From NCBI RefSeq assembly GCF_000244895.1, contig NZ_CM001441.1, positions 1,488,001-1,552,000 on the forward strand: a stretch of 64,000 nucleotides of DNA, in the 5' to 3' direction. The notes beneath the pieces are model-generated. The model had not been told where the DNA came from and did no database searches. It saw nothing but the letters and a program-made list of their open reading frames with translations. A program made the translations under genes and the position numbers. Below, one piece after another: positions 35,104 to 43,948 of this stretch (position 1 is its first letter; each line of letters starts with the position of its first letter). The stretch is from Desulfosporosinus youngiae DSM 17734. GTDB lineage: Bacteria > Bacillota > Desulfitobacteriia > Desulfitobacteriales > Desulfitobacteriaceae.

Positions 35104-35274
35104 AAATTAAAGACGTGGAGTCTATTTAAAGCTTAAGTTGAGCAAATAATTGAACTATTTTTGCTGCAAGGGTCTTAAACAAAACCAAATCAAACAAAAC
35201 CAAATCAAATTAAAACAATGTAAAACGAACAATAAACGGTACGGTCATAGAAAAAAATAATTGTCAGTCTGAAT

Positions 35275-35290
35275 TGGCACAATAATTGCT
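35275..35290 (+). promoter_or_regulatory. Sigma-54 (-24/-12) promoter of the AOR gene
   Basis: TTGGCAC-AATAA-TTGCT: GG at 35276-35277 and GC at 35288-35289, exactly 12 bp apart, matching the sigma-54 consensus. It lies 68 bp before the AOR start. Confidence 0.88.
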
Positions 35291-35357
35291 ATATATCTTT
35301 TGTAGACGACTTAGAACGTTTTGTGAAATTAGAAAGTAAAAACGAGGAGGAAGATTC

Positions 35358-37151
35358 ATGGGTGGGTATGCTGGTAAAATTTTGCGCATCAATCTAACAG
35401 AGGGGAAAGTTAGTACTGAGCCCTTAAGCCCGGAACTTGCAAAGAACTATCTGAGTGGGCGCGGGCTTGGGGGGAAAATGTGGTTTGATGAGGTAGATAC
35501 TGATGTAGACGCTCTTGCTCCCGAAAACAAAATCTTTATTTCTACCGGAGCACTCACAGGAACCAATGCTCCAACTTCCGGACGGTATATGGTTGTGACA
35601 AAATCCCCCCTTAACGGAGCTATTGCTGCTTCCAACTCAGGAGGATATTGGGGAGCTCAGCTGAAGTTTGCCGGTTATGATATGGTTATCCTTGAAGGTA
35701 AAGCTGCCAACCCTGTCTATATAGCCATAAATGACGATAAAGTGGAGATCAAAGATGCCGGCCATCTATGGGGTCAGGATGTTTATGCCACGACTAAGGC
35801 TGTAATGCAGGAATTTGGGGATGAAAAGGCGAAAGTCTTAACGATTGGCCCGGCAGGTGAAAATCGTTCCTTACTGGCCTCAATTATGAATGACAAATTC
35901 CGTGCGGCTGGGCGTAGTGGTGTTGGTGCGGTCATGGGGTCAAAGAATCTTAAGGCCATTGTTGTTCGCGGAACAGGAAAGGTTGACAATGCCGACCCGG
36001 ATGAAATGAAGAAAATTTTAAGTGAGGCCTTGGGAAAACTCAAGGAGAATGGTGTAACCGGTCAAGGACTTGGCACCTACGGCACAGCCGTACTTGTGAA
36101 TATTATTAATGAAAACGGTATCTTGCCCTTTAAGAATTTCCAGGAGTCCTATGATCCGGAGGCGGATAAAATCAGCGGGGAAACCATGACCGCTAACCAC
36201 TTGATCAAAAAAGACGCTTGTTATCGCTGTCCCATTGCTTGTGGCCGCTATAGTAAATGGGAGGGCGGCGAAGGAGCAGGTCCTGAGTATGAAGCTGTCT
36301 GGAGCTTTGGTGCGGACTGTGGGATTCACGATTTTGACGCCGTTCATGTGGCTAACGACTTATGCAATAAATTAGGCATGGATTCCATTTCGGCCGGTTG
36401 CACCATTGCTACGGCTATGGAACTGGTTCAGCGCGGCTTTGTGAAGCCGGAAGAACTTGAAGGGATCCCCTTGGAGTTCGGAAACGCTCAGGGGATGGTA
36501 GAATGGACTCGCAAAATGGGTCTCGGTGAAGGATTTGGAGCTAAATTGGCCATGGGTTCTTATCGCTTAGCTGAAAGCTATGGCGTCCCGGAACTGTCCA
36601 TGTCGGTTAAGAAACTGGATATTCCAGCCTATGACCCTCGAGGTATCCAAGGCCACGGTCTGCAATATGCTACGAGCAACAGAGGCGGGTGCCATGTTCG
36701 TGGGTATATGGTTTCTCCGGAAATCTTAGGCCTCCCCGAAAAACTTGATAAGGACTCCCTGGAGGGGAAAGCGGCCTGGGTTAAGATTTTCCAGGATCTC
36801 ACGGCTGTCATTGACTCCCTTGGCTTGTGCTTATTCTCTTCCTTTGCTCTTGGTCTGTCTGATTACAGAGCAATCGTTAATGCGGTGACGGGTTCGGATT
36901 ATACAGATGCTGAGCTCTTAGCCTGTGGAGAACGGATCTGGAATCTTGAACGTTTGCAAAATTTACGGATTGGCATGACTAAGGCGGATGATACACTTCC
37001 GACACGGTTATTAAAGGTTGAAATTCCAGCCGGTCCTTCCAAGGGGAGTGTCCACAGATTACCTGAGCTCTTACCTGCTTACTACACTGAACGGGGCTGG
37101 GATGAGTCCGGTGTGCCAACAGCCGAAACTCTTAAAAACCTGGGAATTTAG
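35358..37151 (+). CDS. aor: Tungsten aldehyde:ferredoxin oxidoreductase
   Basis: 597 residues, typical length. Begins GGYAGKILRINLTEGKV. The bis-pterin domain shows GRGLGGKMWFDEV and GKAANPVYIA; Fe-S ligands are in CYRCPIACGRYSKW, with the fourth Cys in SLGLCLFSS. It reversibly oxidises aldehydes to carboxylic acids using ferredoxin, with a tungsten bis-pyranopterin cofactor. ATG 35358 follows GAGGAGG. It heads a run of cofactor genes and is preceded by a sigma-54 promoter. Tungsten use is inferred from family and from TupABC nearby. Confidence 0.95.
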   Translation: MGGYAGKILRINLTEGKVSTEPLSPELAKNYLSGRGLGGKMWFDEVDTDVDALAPENKIFISTGALTGTNAPTSGRYMVVTKSPLNGAIAASNSGGYWGAQLKFAGYDMVILEGKAANPVYIAINDDKVEIKDAGHLWGQDVYATTKAVMQEFGDEKAKVLTIGPAGENRSLLASIMNDKFRAAGRSGVGAVMGSKNLKAIVVRGTGKVDNADPDEMKKILSEALGKLKENGVTGQGLGTYGTAVLVNIINENGILPFKNFQESYDPEADKISGETMTANHLIKKDACYRCPIACGRYSKWEGGEGAGPEYEAVWSFGADCGIHDFDAVHVANDLCNKLGMDSISAGCTIATAMELVQRGFVKPEELEGIPLEFGNAQGMVEWTRKMGLGEGFGAKLAMGSYRLAESYGVPELSMSVKKLDIPAYDPRGIQGHGLQYATSNRGGCHVRGYMVSPEILGLPEKLDKDSLEGKAAWVKIFQDLTAVIDSLGLCLFSSFALGLSDYRAIVNAVTGSDYTDAELLACGERIWNLERLQNLRIGMTKADDTLPTRLLKVEIPAGPSKGSVHRLPELLPAYYTERGWDESGVPTAETLKNLGI

Positions 37152-37274
37152 GACTGTATAGCATTAATTGAACCTTGATAAAATTAAAAGACAATGATAG
37201 GGGGGCCTTTTTTAAGGTCCCCCATTGAACTTAGGCTTAGGTCAGCCTGCGGATCATTGAAAGGAGGGACCGAA

Positions 37275-37499
37275 GTGCGTGTGACCATTAAATTATTCGC
37301 GACCTTTCGGGATGGCCGGTTTAAGGTTGAGGAGAGGGAACTTACTGAAGGGACGTGTGTTTTGGATATTATTCAGCCACTGAACATTAAACCTGAGGAA
37401 ATTGCCATTTGCCTTCTTAACGGAAAAGACGCTAAGGAGCATACGGTGTTAAAAGATGGAGATACCCTGGCACTTTTTCCGCCGGTGGGAGGGGGCTGA
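37275..37499 (+). CDS. MoaD/ThiS-like sulfur carrier
   Basis: 74 residues from GTG 37275 (RBS AAGGAGGGACC). Ubiquitin-like fold: VTIKLFATFRDGR, LKDGDTLALFPPVGGG. The C-terminal Gly-Gly is the site of adenylation and thiocarboxylation. The paired ThiF/MoeB-like gene starts at the very next base, so it is likely the partner. It supplies sulfur for the pterin dithiolene of the tungsten cofactor. Confidence 0.88.
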   Translation: MRVTIKLFATFRDGRFKVEERELTEGTCVLDIIQPLNIKPEEIAICLLNGKDAKEHTVLKDGDTLALFPPVGGG

Positions 37500-38186
37500 A
37501 TGATCTTTGCAGGCCGCTATGTGCGGAATAAAAAGACGTTATCTGATCAGGACCAGCACAAGCTGGCCAATTCTTGTGTCGCTATCGTAGGATGCGGAGG
37601 GCTTGGAGGGTATATCGCCGAAGAACTGGCCCGGATAGGGGTTTGCAGATTAGTGCTTATTGACGGCGACCGTCTGGAAGTCAGCAATCTTAACCGTCAG
37701 ATTATGGCGACCGAACTCAATATCGGGCAGTGGAAAGTGGACGCCGCCCGGGAAAGACTGAGAAGTGTGAATTCGGAAGTGCAAGTGGAGGTCATCAGGG
37801 GTTGGTTTGAGGAAGAGAACGGTGCCCAATTATTGCGGGATGCCGACCTGGTGTGTGACGCTCTTGATTCGTTATCAGCGCGCGTCGCCTTGGAGAGAGT
37901 CTGTCACCAAATGGAGCGGCCTCTGGTTTATGCCGGTATCGCCGGCTGGTTTGGCCTATTGGGAGTAAGTTTGCCGGGGGATTTCAGTGTTCGGCGCTTA
38001 TTTGGCCGCGGCGGACAAGGGGTTGAAAGTACCTGGGGAAATCCAGCCTTTACGCCGGCTGCTTTAGCAAGCTTAAGTGTGGCTGAGGCCGTGAAAATCC
38101 TGGTGGGACGGCTGCCCTCTCTGCGCCATGCCTGGCTGCAAGTGGATCTGCTCAGTATGGAGTTTGAACGATTTGAGATTCAGTAA
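37500..38186 (+). CDS. ThiF/MoeB/HesA-family adenylyltransferase
   Basis: 228 residues. Rossmann ATP-binding motif VAIVGCGGLGGYIAEELARIGV, the acidic LVLIDGDRLEVSNLNRQ, and a C-terminal crossover LSVAEAVKILVG. It activates the MoaD-like C-terminus with ATP. It lacks the paired CxxC zinc motifs of classic MoeB, which is common in these short forms. Stop TGA of the MoaD-like gene abuts its ATG, so they are translationally coupled. Confidence 0.88.
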   Translation: MIFAGRYVRNKKTLSDQDQHKLANSCVAIVGCGGLGGYIAEELARIGVCRLVLIDGDRLEVSNLNRQIMATELNIGQWKVDAARERLRSVNSEVQVEVIRGWFEEENGAQLLRDADLVCDALDSLSARVALERVCHQMERPLVYAGIAGWFGLLGVSLPGDFSVRRLFGRGGQGVESTWGNPAFTPAALASLSVAEAVKILVGRLPSLRHAWLQVDLLSMEFERFEIQ

Positions 38187-38215
38187 TATAATGATCGCGA
38201 AAGGTGGGATGGAGC

Positions 38216-39457
38216 ATGGGAAACAATAGTGAATTATTTAAAGTAAAAACTTTGGCAGAGGCCATGGATTCATTAAGACCCTATGTTCAGACATTTTATC
38301 AGCGCGCCGAAACCATTCCTTTGGCGGATTCCCTGGGACGTATTCTTACTCAGGACATTCCGGCAGCCTGTGCTATACCTCATTTTCGCAAATCAACCAT
38401 GGACGGCATGGCCGTCCGGGCAATAGATACCTTTGGAGCCAGCGAAAGTATGCCTGCCTTGGTGCAGTGTTATGGAGAAGTACGAATGGGTGAAGCTCCC
38501 GGAGAAGCTTTGAGGCAGGGGACGGGAATCTTAATGCCTACTGGGGGAATGCTTCCTGAGGGAGCGGATGCTGTCGTAATGGTTGAACATCTCGAACACT
38601 TTGGAGAAGAACTTTATGGAGTCACGAAGTCCGTAGCCCCTGGGGAAAATCTTATCGACATTGGGGAAGATGTCACGGTTGGGGAAGTTATTCTTAAGCA
38701 ATTTACGCGAATCAGAGCCCAGGAAATGGGGCTGTTGGCGGCCCTTGGGAAAAGCGATGTTTCGGTGCTGCCCCGTTTCCGGGTGGGGATTCTTTCCACC
38801 GGGGATGAAATAATACCTCCGGATCAAGAACCTCTGCCGGGTCAGTCAAGGGATATTAACGGGTATACTTTGCTCGGACAGGCCCTGGCGAGCGGTGCCG
38901 AAGCCCATTATTATGGGATAGTGCAAGATGACCTTGAAGAACTCCGTACCATCCTGAGCCGAATGCTCAAGGAAAATGATCTGGTTTTACTCTCCGGAGG
39001 AAGTTCTGTAGGGACCCGTGACCTGTCCGCCCAGCTGATCGAGGAATTGGGGGAACCCGGAGTGCTGTTTCATGGTCTGGCCCTGAAACCCGGCAAACCG
39101 ACTATTGGCGGGGTTGCCGACGGCAAGCTTATTTTTGGGCTGCCGGGACACCCGGCCTCAGCTATGGTTGTCTTTGACGCTATCGTTCGCCCGTGGCTGG
39201 ATGGCTCCCTGTTATCTCCCCGGGTTGATCCTCTTCCTAAAGGGAAGATGACTCAGAATTTATATTCGGGCAGCGGACGCGAAGAGTTTGTACGTGCACG
39301 CTTTGTACCCGATGGAGAAGAAGGCCTGCTGGAACCGATTCGAGGAAAATCCGGCTTAATCAGAACTATGGTACTGGCAGATGCTGTAGTGCATATTCCC
39401 TTGGATACAGAGGGAATTGAAGCGGGAAAGGAGATACCCTTCAGGCCGTTGAGATAA
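38216..39457 (+). CDS. moeA: MoeA, molybdopterin metal-insertion enzyme
   Basis: About 413 residues from ATG 38216 (RBS AAGGTGGGA). Family marks: STMDGMAVRA, LMPTGGMLPEGADAVVMVE, GILSTGDEII, SGGSSVGTRDLSA and LPGHPASAMV. MoeA inserts molybdate or tungstate into adenylylated pterin. In this locus it probably serves tungsten. A second, fused MoeA follows 38 bp downstream; paired MoeA paralogues, one per metal, are known in W-using organisms. Confidence 0.93.
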   Translation: MGNNSELFKVKTLAEAMDSLRPYVQTFYQRAETIPLADSLGRILTQDIPAACAIPHFRKSTMDGMAVRAIDTFGASESMPALVQCYGEVRMGEAPGEALRQGTGILMPTGGMLPEGADAVVMVEHLEHFGEELYGVTKSVAPGENLIDIGEDVTVGEVILKQFTRIRAQEMGLLAALGKSDVSVLPRFRVGILSTGDEIIPPDQEPLPGQSRDINGYTLLGQALASGAEAHYYGIVQDDLEELRTILSRMLKENDLVLLSGGSSVGTRDLSAQLIEELGEPGVLFHGLALKPGKPTIGGVADGKLIFGLPGHPASAMVVFDAIVRPWLDGSLLSPRVDPLPKGKMTQNLYSGSGREEFVRARFVPDGEEGLLEPIRGKSGLIRTMVLADAVVHIPLDTEGIEAGKEIPFRPLR

Positions 39458-39495
39458 CTAGATAAAATTTCTTGGGAACGGGGAGGCGATGGCAA

Positions 39496-41403
39496 GTGGA
39501 ACGCCAAATATATCTGGAAAACAGGGCTTGGCAAGAGGGGCTGGCTTTGATGATGGACAAGCTCGCTGAGCGCTGTGTACCTAAAAATGAGTTTGTGGAT
39601 GTGCGCTCAGCCCTGCACAGAATTACCGGCACAATCATTCGTGCCAAAAGAAGTTCACCGCATTTCGCGGCCTCGGCCATGGACGGCTATGCAATTCGGG
39701 CCAGGGATACTCACGGGATTTCGGAGCGGGAGCCCCGCTGGTTAGAACTGGGTGTTCAGGCAATTCAAGTTGATACCGGGGACCCAATTCCTGAGGGAAT
39801 GGACGCCGTCGTCATGATCGAAGAAGTCCTGGAATTGAGTGAGAGGGGAATCCTGCTTCAGTCCCCCGTCGTTCCCTGGAATCATGTCCGGCCGGTAGGG
39901 GAGGACATCGTGGAAGGGGAAGTGCTGCTTCCCATTCATCATCGTATTCGCCCCCAGGACCAGGGAGCACTGCTGGCGGCCGGGGTATTGGAAGTCGAGG
40001 TCCGGGTTAAGCCGCGGGTGGGGATCATGCCGACGGGCGACGAAATCCGTCCGCCGGAGGCCGCACTTCAGGTAGGGGATATTGTGGATAGTAATTCTAC
40101 GGTGCTGGCTTCTTTAGTAGAGGAATGGGGCGGAACGGCAACTGTTTCGCCGATCATCCCGGATCAGCCGAAACTGCTGGAGGAAGCAATACTCAAGATG
40201 GCTGCCTCGGAGGATATTCTGATAATCATCGCCGGATCGTCACAAGGACGGGATGATTACACAGCTCAGATGGTGCAGAAGTTTGGAACTCTTTATTCGC
40301 ATGGAGTCGCCATTAAGCCCGGTAAACCCGTGGTCTTAGGAGAGGTTCAAGGAAAGCCGGCCATCGGCATCCCCGGTTACCCGGTATCCGCCTATTTGAC
40401 GGCTCATTTGTTCTTAGAGCCCTGGGTGAAGCATTTGCAAGGTCTAAGCAGAGACTCACAGGCTTCTCTGGATACCGTCATTAGCAAAAAAGTCTTTTCT
40501 TCTTTAGGCAGTGAAGAATTTGTGCGGGTTAAAGTAGGAAGAGTCGGAGAACGTTGGGTGGCCGCTCCGTTGAGCCGGGGTGCAGGCGTGACTATGAGTC
40601 TGGTGCGGGCAGATGGCATCCTGAGGGTTCCGCGCTTGCAGGAAGGGTTTCATGAGGGTGAAACCGTACCTGTTGAACTCTTGCGGCCGGTTTCGGAGTT
40701 GGAAGATACTCTCGTCTGCATAGGTTCTCATGATCTGACCTTAGATGTGCTAAGCAGCCATATGAAGGCCAGGGGCGGGCAGGGAGGCATAGCCTCGGCT
40801 CATGTAGGAAGTCTGGCCGGGATTCTGTCCCTGCGCAAAGGGGAAGCACATTGCGCTGGGATTCACCTCCTTGATCCGGAGACAGGGGAGTATAACCGGT
40901 CCTATTTGCAGCGGTTTTTACCGGGCAGAGAGGTGGCTTTGCTGAATTTAGTCTATAGAACCCAGGTTTTGATTGTACCGAAAGGAAACCCCCTGAATAT
41001 TAAGACTCTTGAAGATTTAGTAAAACCGGGGGTCCGGTTTATTAATCGTCAGGGCGGGTCCGGTACGCGGGTGCTTTTAGATTACCTGCTCCAAAAGCAA
41101 GGCATCAACCAAGGGGAAATCCTGGGGTATGACCGGGAGGAATTTACTCACTTGGCAATTGCCGTAGCGGTCGCCTCGGGAGCGGCCGATGTCGGGCTGG
41201 GTATTCAAAGTGCTGCGGAAGCTCTGGGGCTGGATTATGTGCTGGTTGGGGAGGAACGATATGATCTGGCTATTCCCCGGGAATATCTGGACGAACCCCG
41301 CATGAAAGCCATGATTTCCGTTGTTCAAAGTAAAGCCTTCCAAGAAGATGTGCTGGCTCTTGGCGGATATGACGTCCGGGAGACAGGAAAGTTCCTGGTT
41401 TAA
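39496..41403 (+). CDS. MoeA fused to C-terminal periplasmic-binding-like domain
   Basis: About 635 residues. Residues 1-400 are MoeA-like (SAMDGYAIRARD, PEGMDAVVMIEEV, GIMPTGDEIRPP, GSSQGRDDYTAQ, IPGYPVSAYL). The MoeA GGSSVG loop is changed to AGSSQG. Residues 405-635 form a substrate-binding-protein-like domain: IGSHDLTLDVL, FINRQGGSGTRVLLD, VASGAADVGLGIQSAAEALG, ERYDLAIP. The same domain occurs in the regulator at 47611-48525. It may capture the oxyanion or sense it. Start GTG 39496 has GGGAGG 10 bp upstream. Last gene of the unit, followed by a terminator. Confidence 0.9.
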   Translation: MERQIYLENRAWQEGLALMMDKLAERCVPKNEFVDVRSALHRITGTIIRAKRSSPHFAASAMDGYAIRARDTHGISEREPRWLELGVQAIQVDTGDPIPEGMDAVVMIEEVLELSERGILLQSPVVPWNHVRPVGEDIVEGEVLLPIHHRIRPQDQGALLAAGVLEVEVRVKPRVGIMPTGDEIRPPEAALQVGDIVDSNSTVLASLVEEWGGTATVSPIIPDQPKLLEEAILKMAASEDILIIIAGSSQGRDDYTAQMVQKFGTLYSHGVAIKPGKPVVLGEVQGKPAIGIPGYPVSAYLTAHLFLEPWVKHLQGLSRDSQASLDTVISKKVFSSLGSEEFVRVKVGRVGERWVAAPLSRGAGVTMSLVRADGILRVPRLQEGFHEGETVPVELLRPVSELEDTLVCIGSHDLTLDVLSSHMKARGGQGGIASAHVGSLAGILSLRKGEAHCAGIHLLDPETGEYNRSYLQRFLPGREVALLNLVYRTQVLIVPKGNPLNIKTLEDLVKPGVRFINRQGGSGTRVLLDYLLQKQGINQGEILGYDREEFTHLAIAVAVASGAADVGLGIQSAAEALGLDYVLVGEERYDLAIPREYLDEPRMKAMISVVQSKAFQEDVLALGGYDVRETGKFLV

Positions 41404-41412
41404 ATAGCCTGA

Positions 41413-41456
41413 AGACCCTGAGACAGACTTCAATAAGCTGCTTCAGGGTCTTTTTA
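41413..41456. terminator. Terminator between convergent genes
   Basis: AGACCCTGA ... TCAGGGTCT with TTTTATC after it, at the end of the AOR-moeA unit. Confidence 0.85.
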
Positions 41457-41469
41457 TCTATCTCTTTAT

Positions 41470-43458
41470 CTATGCCTGTAGTGCCTTATACACAATTTCC
41501 GCAATATCCAGGCTTTCAATATCTGAGTCGGAACAGCTTAAGGTTTCAGCCAAGGTTTTTAAACATAAAGAACAGGCGCTGGCCAGGATATCCGGCTTAT
41601 TTTTTGAGGCATAGGCGACCAGCCGCCGGCCGATTAAATGCTCCTGGGGATTTTCCAGCCAGATTCGCCCTCCGCCTGCCCCGCAGCAAAAGGCTCTGGA
41701 GTAATTGTTTTTCATCTCAATTAATTGGAGTCCCGGAATCGAGGTTAAAAGATCTCTGGGCGCCTGATAAATATTATTGTATCTGCCTAAATAACAGGGG
41801 TCATGATAGTTGACTCTGAGATTCTTCGTCGGCTTCGGTTCAAGCTTGCCGGATTTAATGAGTGCCAGGATAAACTCAGAATGATGCAGCACTTGGTAAT
41901 GTCCGCCGAACTGCGGATAATCATTTTTAAGCGTATGATAGCAATGGGGACAATGAGTGACTATGGTTTTGAATTGATATTGGTTTAAATTCCTGATAGT
42001 TTCCAGAGCTAACTGTTGAAAAAGCGTTTCGTTGCCAAGACGTCTTACTGAATCTCCGCAACATTTTTCCTCTCTGCCTAAGACTGCGTAATTGACGCCT
42101 GCTTTCTCGAAGAGTTTGAACATTACCTGAGAGACATTCTGGTTTCGGGTTTCATAAGAACCTAAGCACCCTACCCAGTAGAGGATATCTGTCGGTTGGT
42201 TCTTATTAAGCAAAGGGGCTTGTGATTCTCCGGACAGATAGTACTTGCTGTCTAAACTTAATCCCCAGGGATTCCCGCTTTCCGAGATGTTCTTAAAGAC
42301 CCGCTGAAGCTCCGGCGGATAGCTGGGGTCGTCGGGACGCAGGGCTCTTCGCATATCGACGATTCTTTTAATATGCTCTATTTGGATGGGGCATTTGTCT
42401 TCACAGAGTCCGCAGGTAGTACAAGACATTAAGGTCTCTTTTGAGATTACCTTATCAAGAATAGAGGGGTCAAAATCCTTGCCTTTAGGCCTTAAAAATA
42501 AAGTCTTTGCCTGGGAGTGTCTTTTTAAATCCTGGATGATAACATTCGGTGATAAAGGAGCTCCGCAGATATTAGCGGGGCAGCCTTTCTGGCACCTCTT
42601 GCAGGAAATGCAGGCATCTAATTCAAGAAGCTGCTTCTTAGTGAAATCTTCAAGGCGGGCAGCGCCCGGATTGCTTACTTCTTTGGATAGCCGGCTGACT
42701 GGGGTCAACCCTCCGATTGGAGAAGAAGATTTAAAAAAAATGGCCAGTGAAGAAGCAATCATGTGAAACAAATTGGAGTAAGGGATGTAGGCAATAAAGC
42801 CAAAGACCAGCAACATATGAAAATACCATAACCAAGTATGAACAGTCAGGGCTGACAGCTCAGACAAGCCGGATAGTTGAGCGGCCGCGGAAAACAACAA
42901 ACCAACGGGTGACCACCAAGCCCAGGGGTCATGAGTGGCATAAATTCTCAGGCCTTCTAAAACATAACCCGTAAAGAGAATTGAAAAAATGAGAATCAGT
43001 AAAAAAGCATTATCAAAGGTGTAATCTTCATGATCCGGCTTATCAATATACCGCTTATAGGCAGCCATTCCAATGCCAATCATAGCCCAGAGGCCAAATA
43101 AATCCATCAATAAGCTGAGGATCAGATAGAATCGACCGTAAAATAAGGGGAATCCGAAATGCTCCTGGATGGCAATCACTAATGTTCCAAGCGTTAAAAT
43201 AACAAAGCCATAAAAAATCCCTAAATGCATAAACCGGCGAAACGTTCCTTTGAAAATCTTCGTGTCGTGGTTGATTAGGTCAGATAAAAACCTAATGAAC
43301 CGCGGACCCAGGTCATTATAACTAACGGGTCGTCCTTTTGACCAATTCCTAATCTTCTTGCCAAGACCTTGTATAAAAATCACCATGGACAGTAAGGCTA
43401 AAAGATACATAAGGCCTTTTCCGCCGGTATTCCAAAACAGCTCTCTAGTCGCTTCCAT
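41470..43458 (-). CDS. Membrane cytochrome b / HdrD-like iron-sulfur oxidoreductase
   Basis: 662 residues. The N-terminal 270 have about six membrane helices with histidines, of the NarI/DsrM type (FRRFMHLGIFYGFVILTLG, HTWLWYFHMLLVFGFIAY). Then two [4Fe-4S] ferredoxin motifs, CISCKRCQKGCP and CTTCGLCEDKCP. Two CCG domains of the HdrD/GlpC type follow: WVGCLGSYETR ... EKCCGDSVRR ... CPHCYHTLKNDYP and NYHDPCYLGRYN ... RAFCCGAGGGR ... CSLCLKTL. It likely passes electrons between a soluble donor and quinone. Divergent from the alcohol dehydrogenase, so a role in disposing of alcohol/aldehyde electrons is inferred. Confidence 0.85.
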   Translation of the reverse strand: MEATRELFWNTGGKGLMYLLALLSMVIFIQGLGKKIRNWSKGRPVSYNDLGPRFIRFLSDLINHDTKIFKGTFRRFMHLGIFYGFVILTLGTLVIAIQEHFGFPLFYGRFYLILSLLMDLFGLWAMIGIGMAAYKRYIDKPDHEDYTFDNAFLLILIFSILFTGYVLEGLRIYATHDPWAWWSPVGLLFSAAAQLSGLSELSALTVHTWLWYFHMLLVFGFIAYIPYSNLFHMIASSLAIFFKSSSPIGGLTPVSRLSKEVSNPGAARLEDFTKKQLLELDACISCKRCQKGCPANICGAPLSPNVIIQDLKRHSQAKTLFLRPKGKDFDPSILDKVISKETLMSCTTCGLCEDKCPIQIEHIKRIVDMRRALRPDDPSYPPELQRVFKNISESGNPWGLSLDSKYYLSGESQAPLLNKNQPTDILYWVGCLGSYETRNQNVSQVMFKLFEKAGVNYAVLGREEKCCGDSVRRLGNETLFQQLALETIRNLNQYQFKTIVTHCPHCYHTLKNDYPQFGGHYQVLHHSEFILALIKSGKLEPKPTKNLRVNYHDPCYLGRYNNIYQAPRDLLTSIPGLQLIEMKNNYSRAFCCGAGGGRIWLENPQEHLIGRRLVAYASKNKPDILASACSLCLKTLAETLSCSDSDIESLDIAEIVYKALQA

Positions 43459-43715
43459 AGATGAGCCTCCGTTAATTCTCTATAGTTCTAACCAATCAAA
43501 GCACCATCCCAAATCATGGGAGGTGCTTTTCAGGGGAACTTAGTTTCAGCTAATTTGGGCAAACCATCTCTTACTTGCATACTATCCTATTCTTAATAGG
43601 AGGTCAAGCTAAGGTTATATTCTAACTAATATTTAATTTCACAAATCTTAGCTGCAAAATTAAGTTTCAAATTATACCTCGTTGATAGTTTAAATTTTCA
43701 CGAATATCCAAAAAG

Positions 43716-43739
43716 TGTTCCAAAATTTAACGCTGTTCC
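43716..43739 (+). promoter_or_regulatory. Two TGTTCC half-sites upstream of the alcohol dehydrogenase
   Basis: TGTTCC at 43716-43721 and 43734-43739, 18 bp apart in the same orientation, the same core as the boxes upstream of AOR. They sit about 150 bp before the -24/-12 promoter. Between 43459 and 43715 there is one hairpin (GCACC ... GGTGCTTTT, about 43500-43530) and nothing else supported. Confidence 0.5.
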
Positions 43740-43884
43740 ATTGCAAAGTGAATCAAATTAGAGCAAAAAAACTGAGTAGATTAAATTTACAGATAAATAT
43801 AATCTTATAAATTTAGAAGTAGATCATAAAGAATTATAGGAATAGCAAGGTTTGTGAATTTTATTACTAAAATTTTCAGAATTT

Positions 43885-43900
43885 TGGCATGGATATTGCA
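43885..43900 (+). promoter_or_regulatory. Sigma-54 (-24/-12) promoter of the alcohol dehydrogenase
   Basis: TTGGCATGGATATTGCA: GG at 43886-43887, GC at 43898-43899, 12 bp apart. It ends about 49 bp before the ATG. Confidence 0.82.
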
Positions 43901-43948
43901 ATTATAAATATGCAACATTATATAATAAACATTTGGGAGGAAAGAAAA

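Noticed and set aside
43885-43948. Earlier alcohol dehydrogenase start at 43889
   Set aside because: It would place the -24/-12 promoter inside the coding region; ATG 43949 has a good RBS and matches the family N-terminus.
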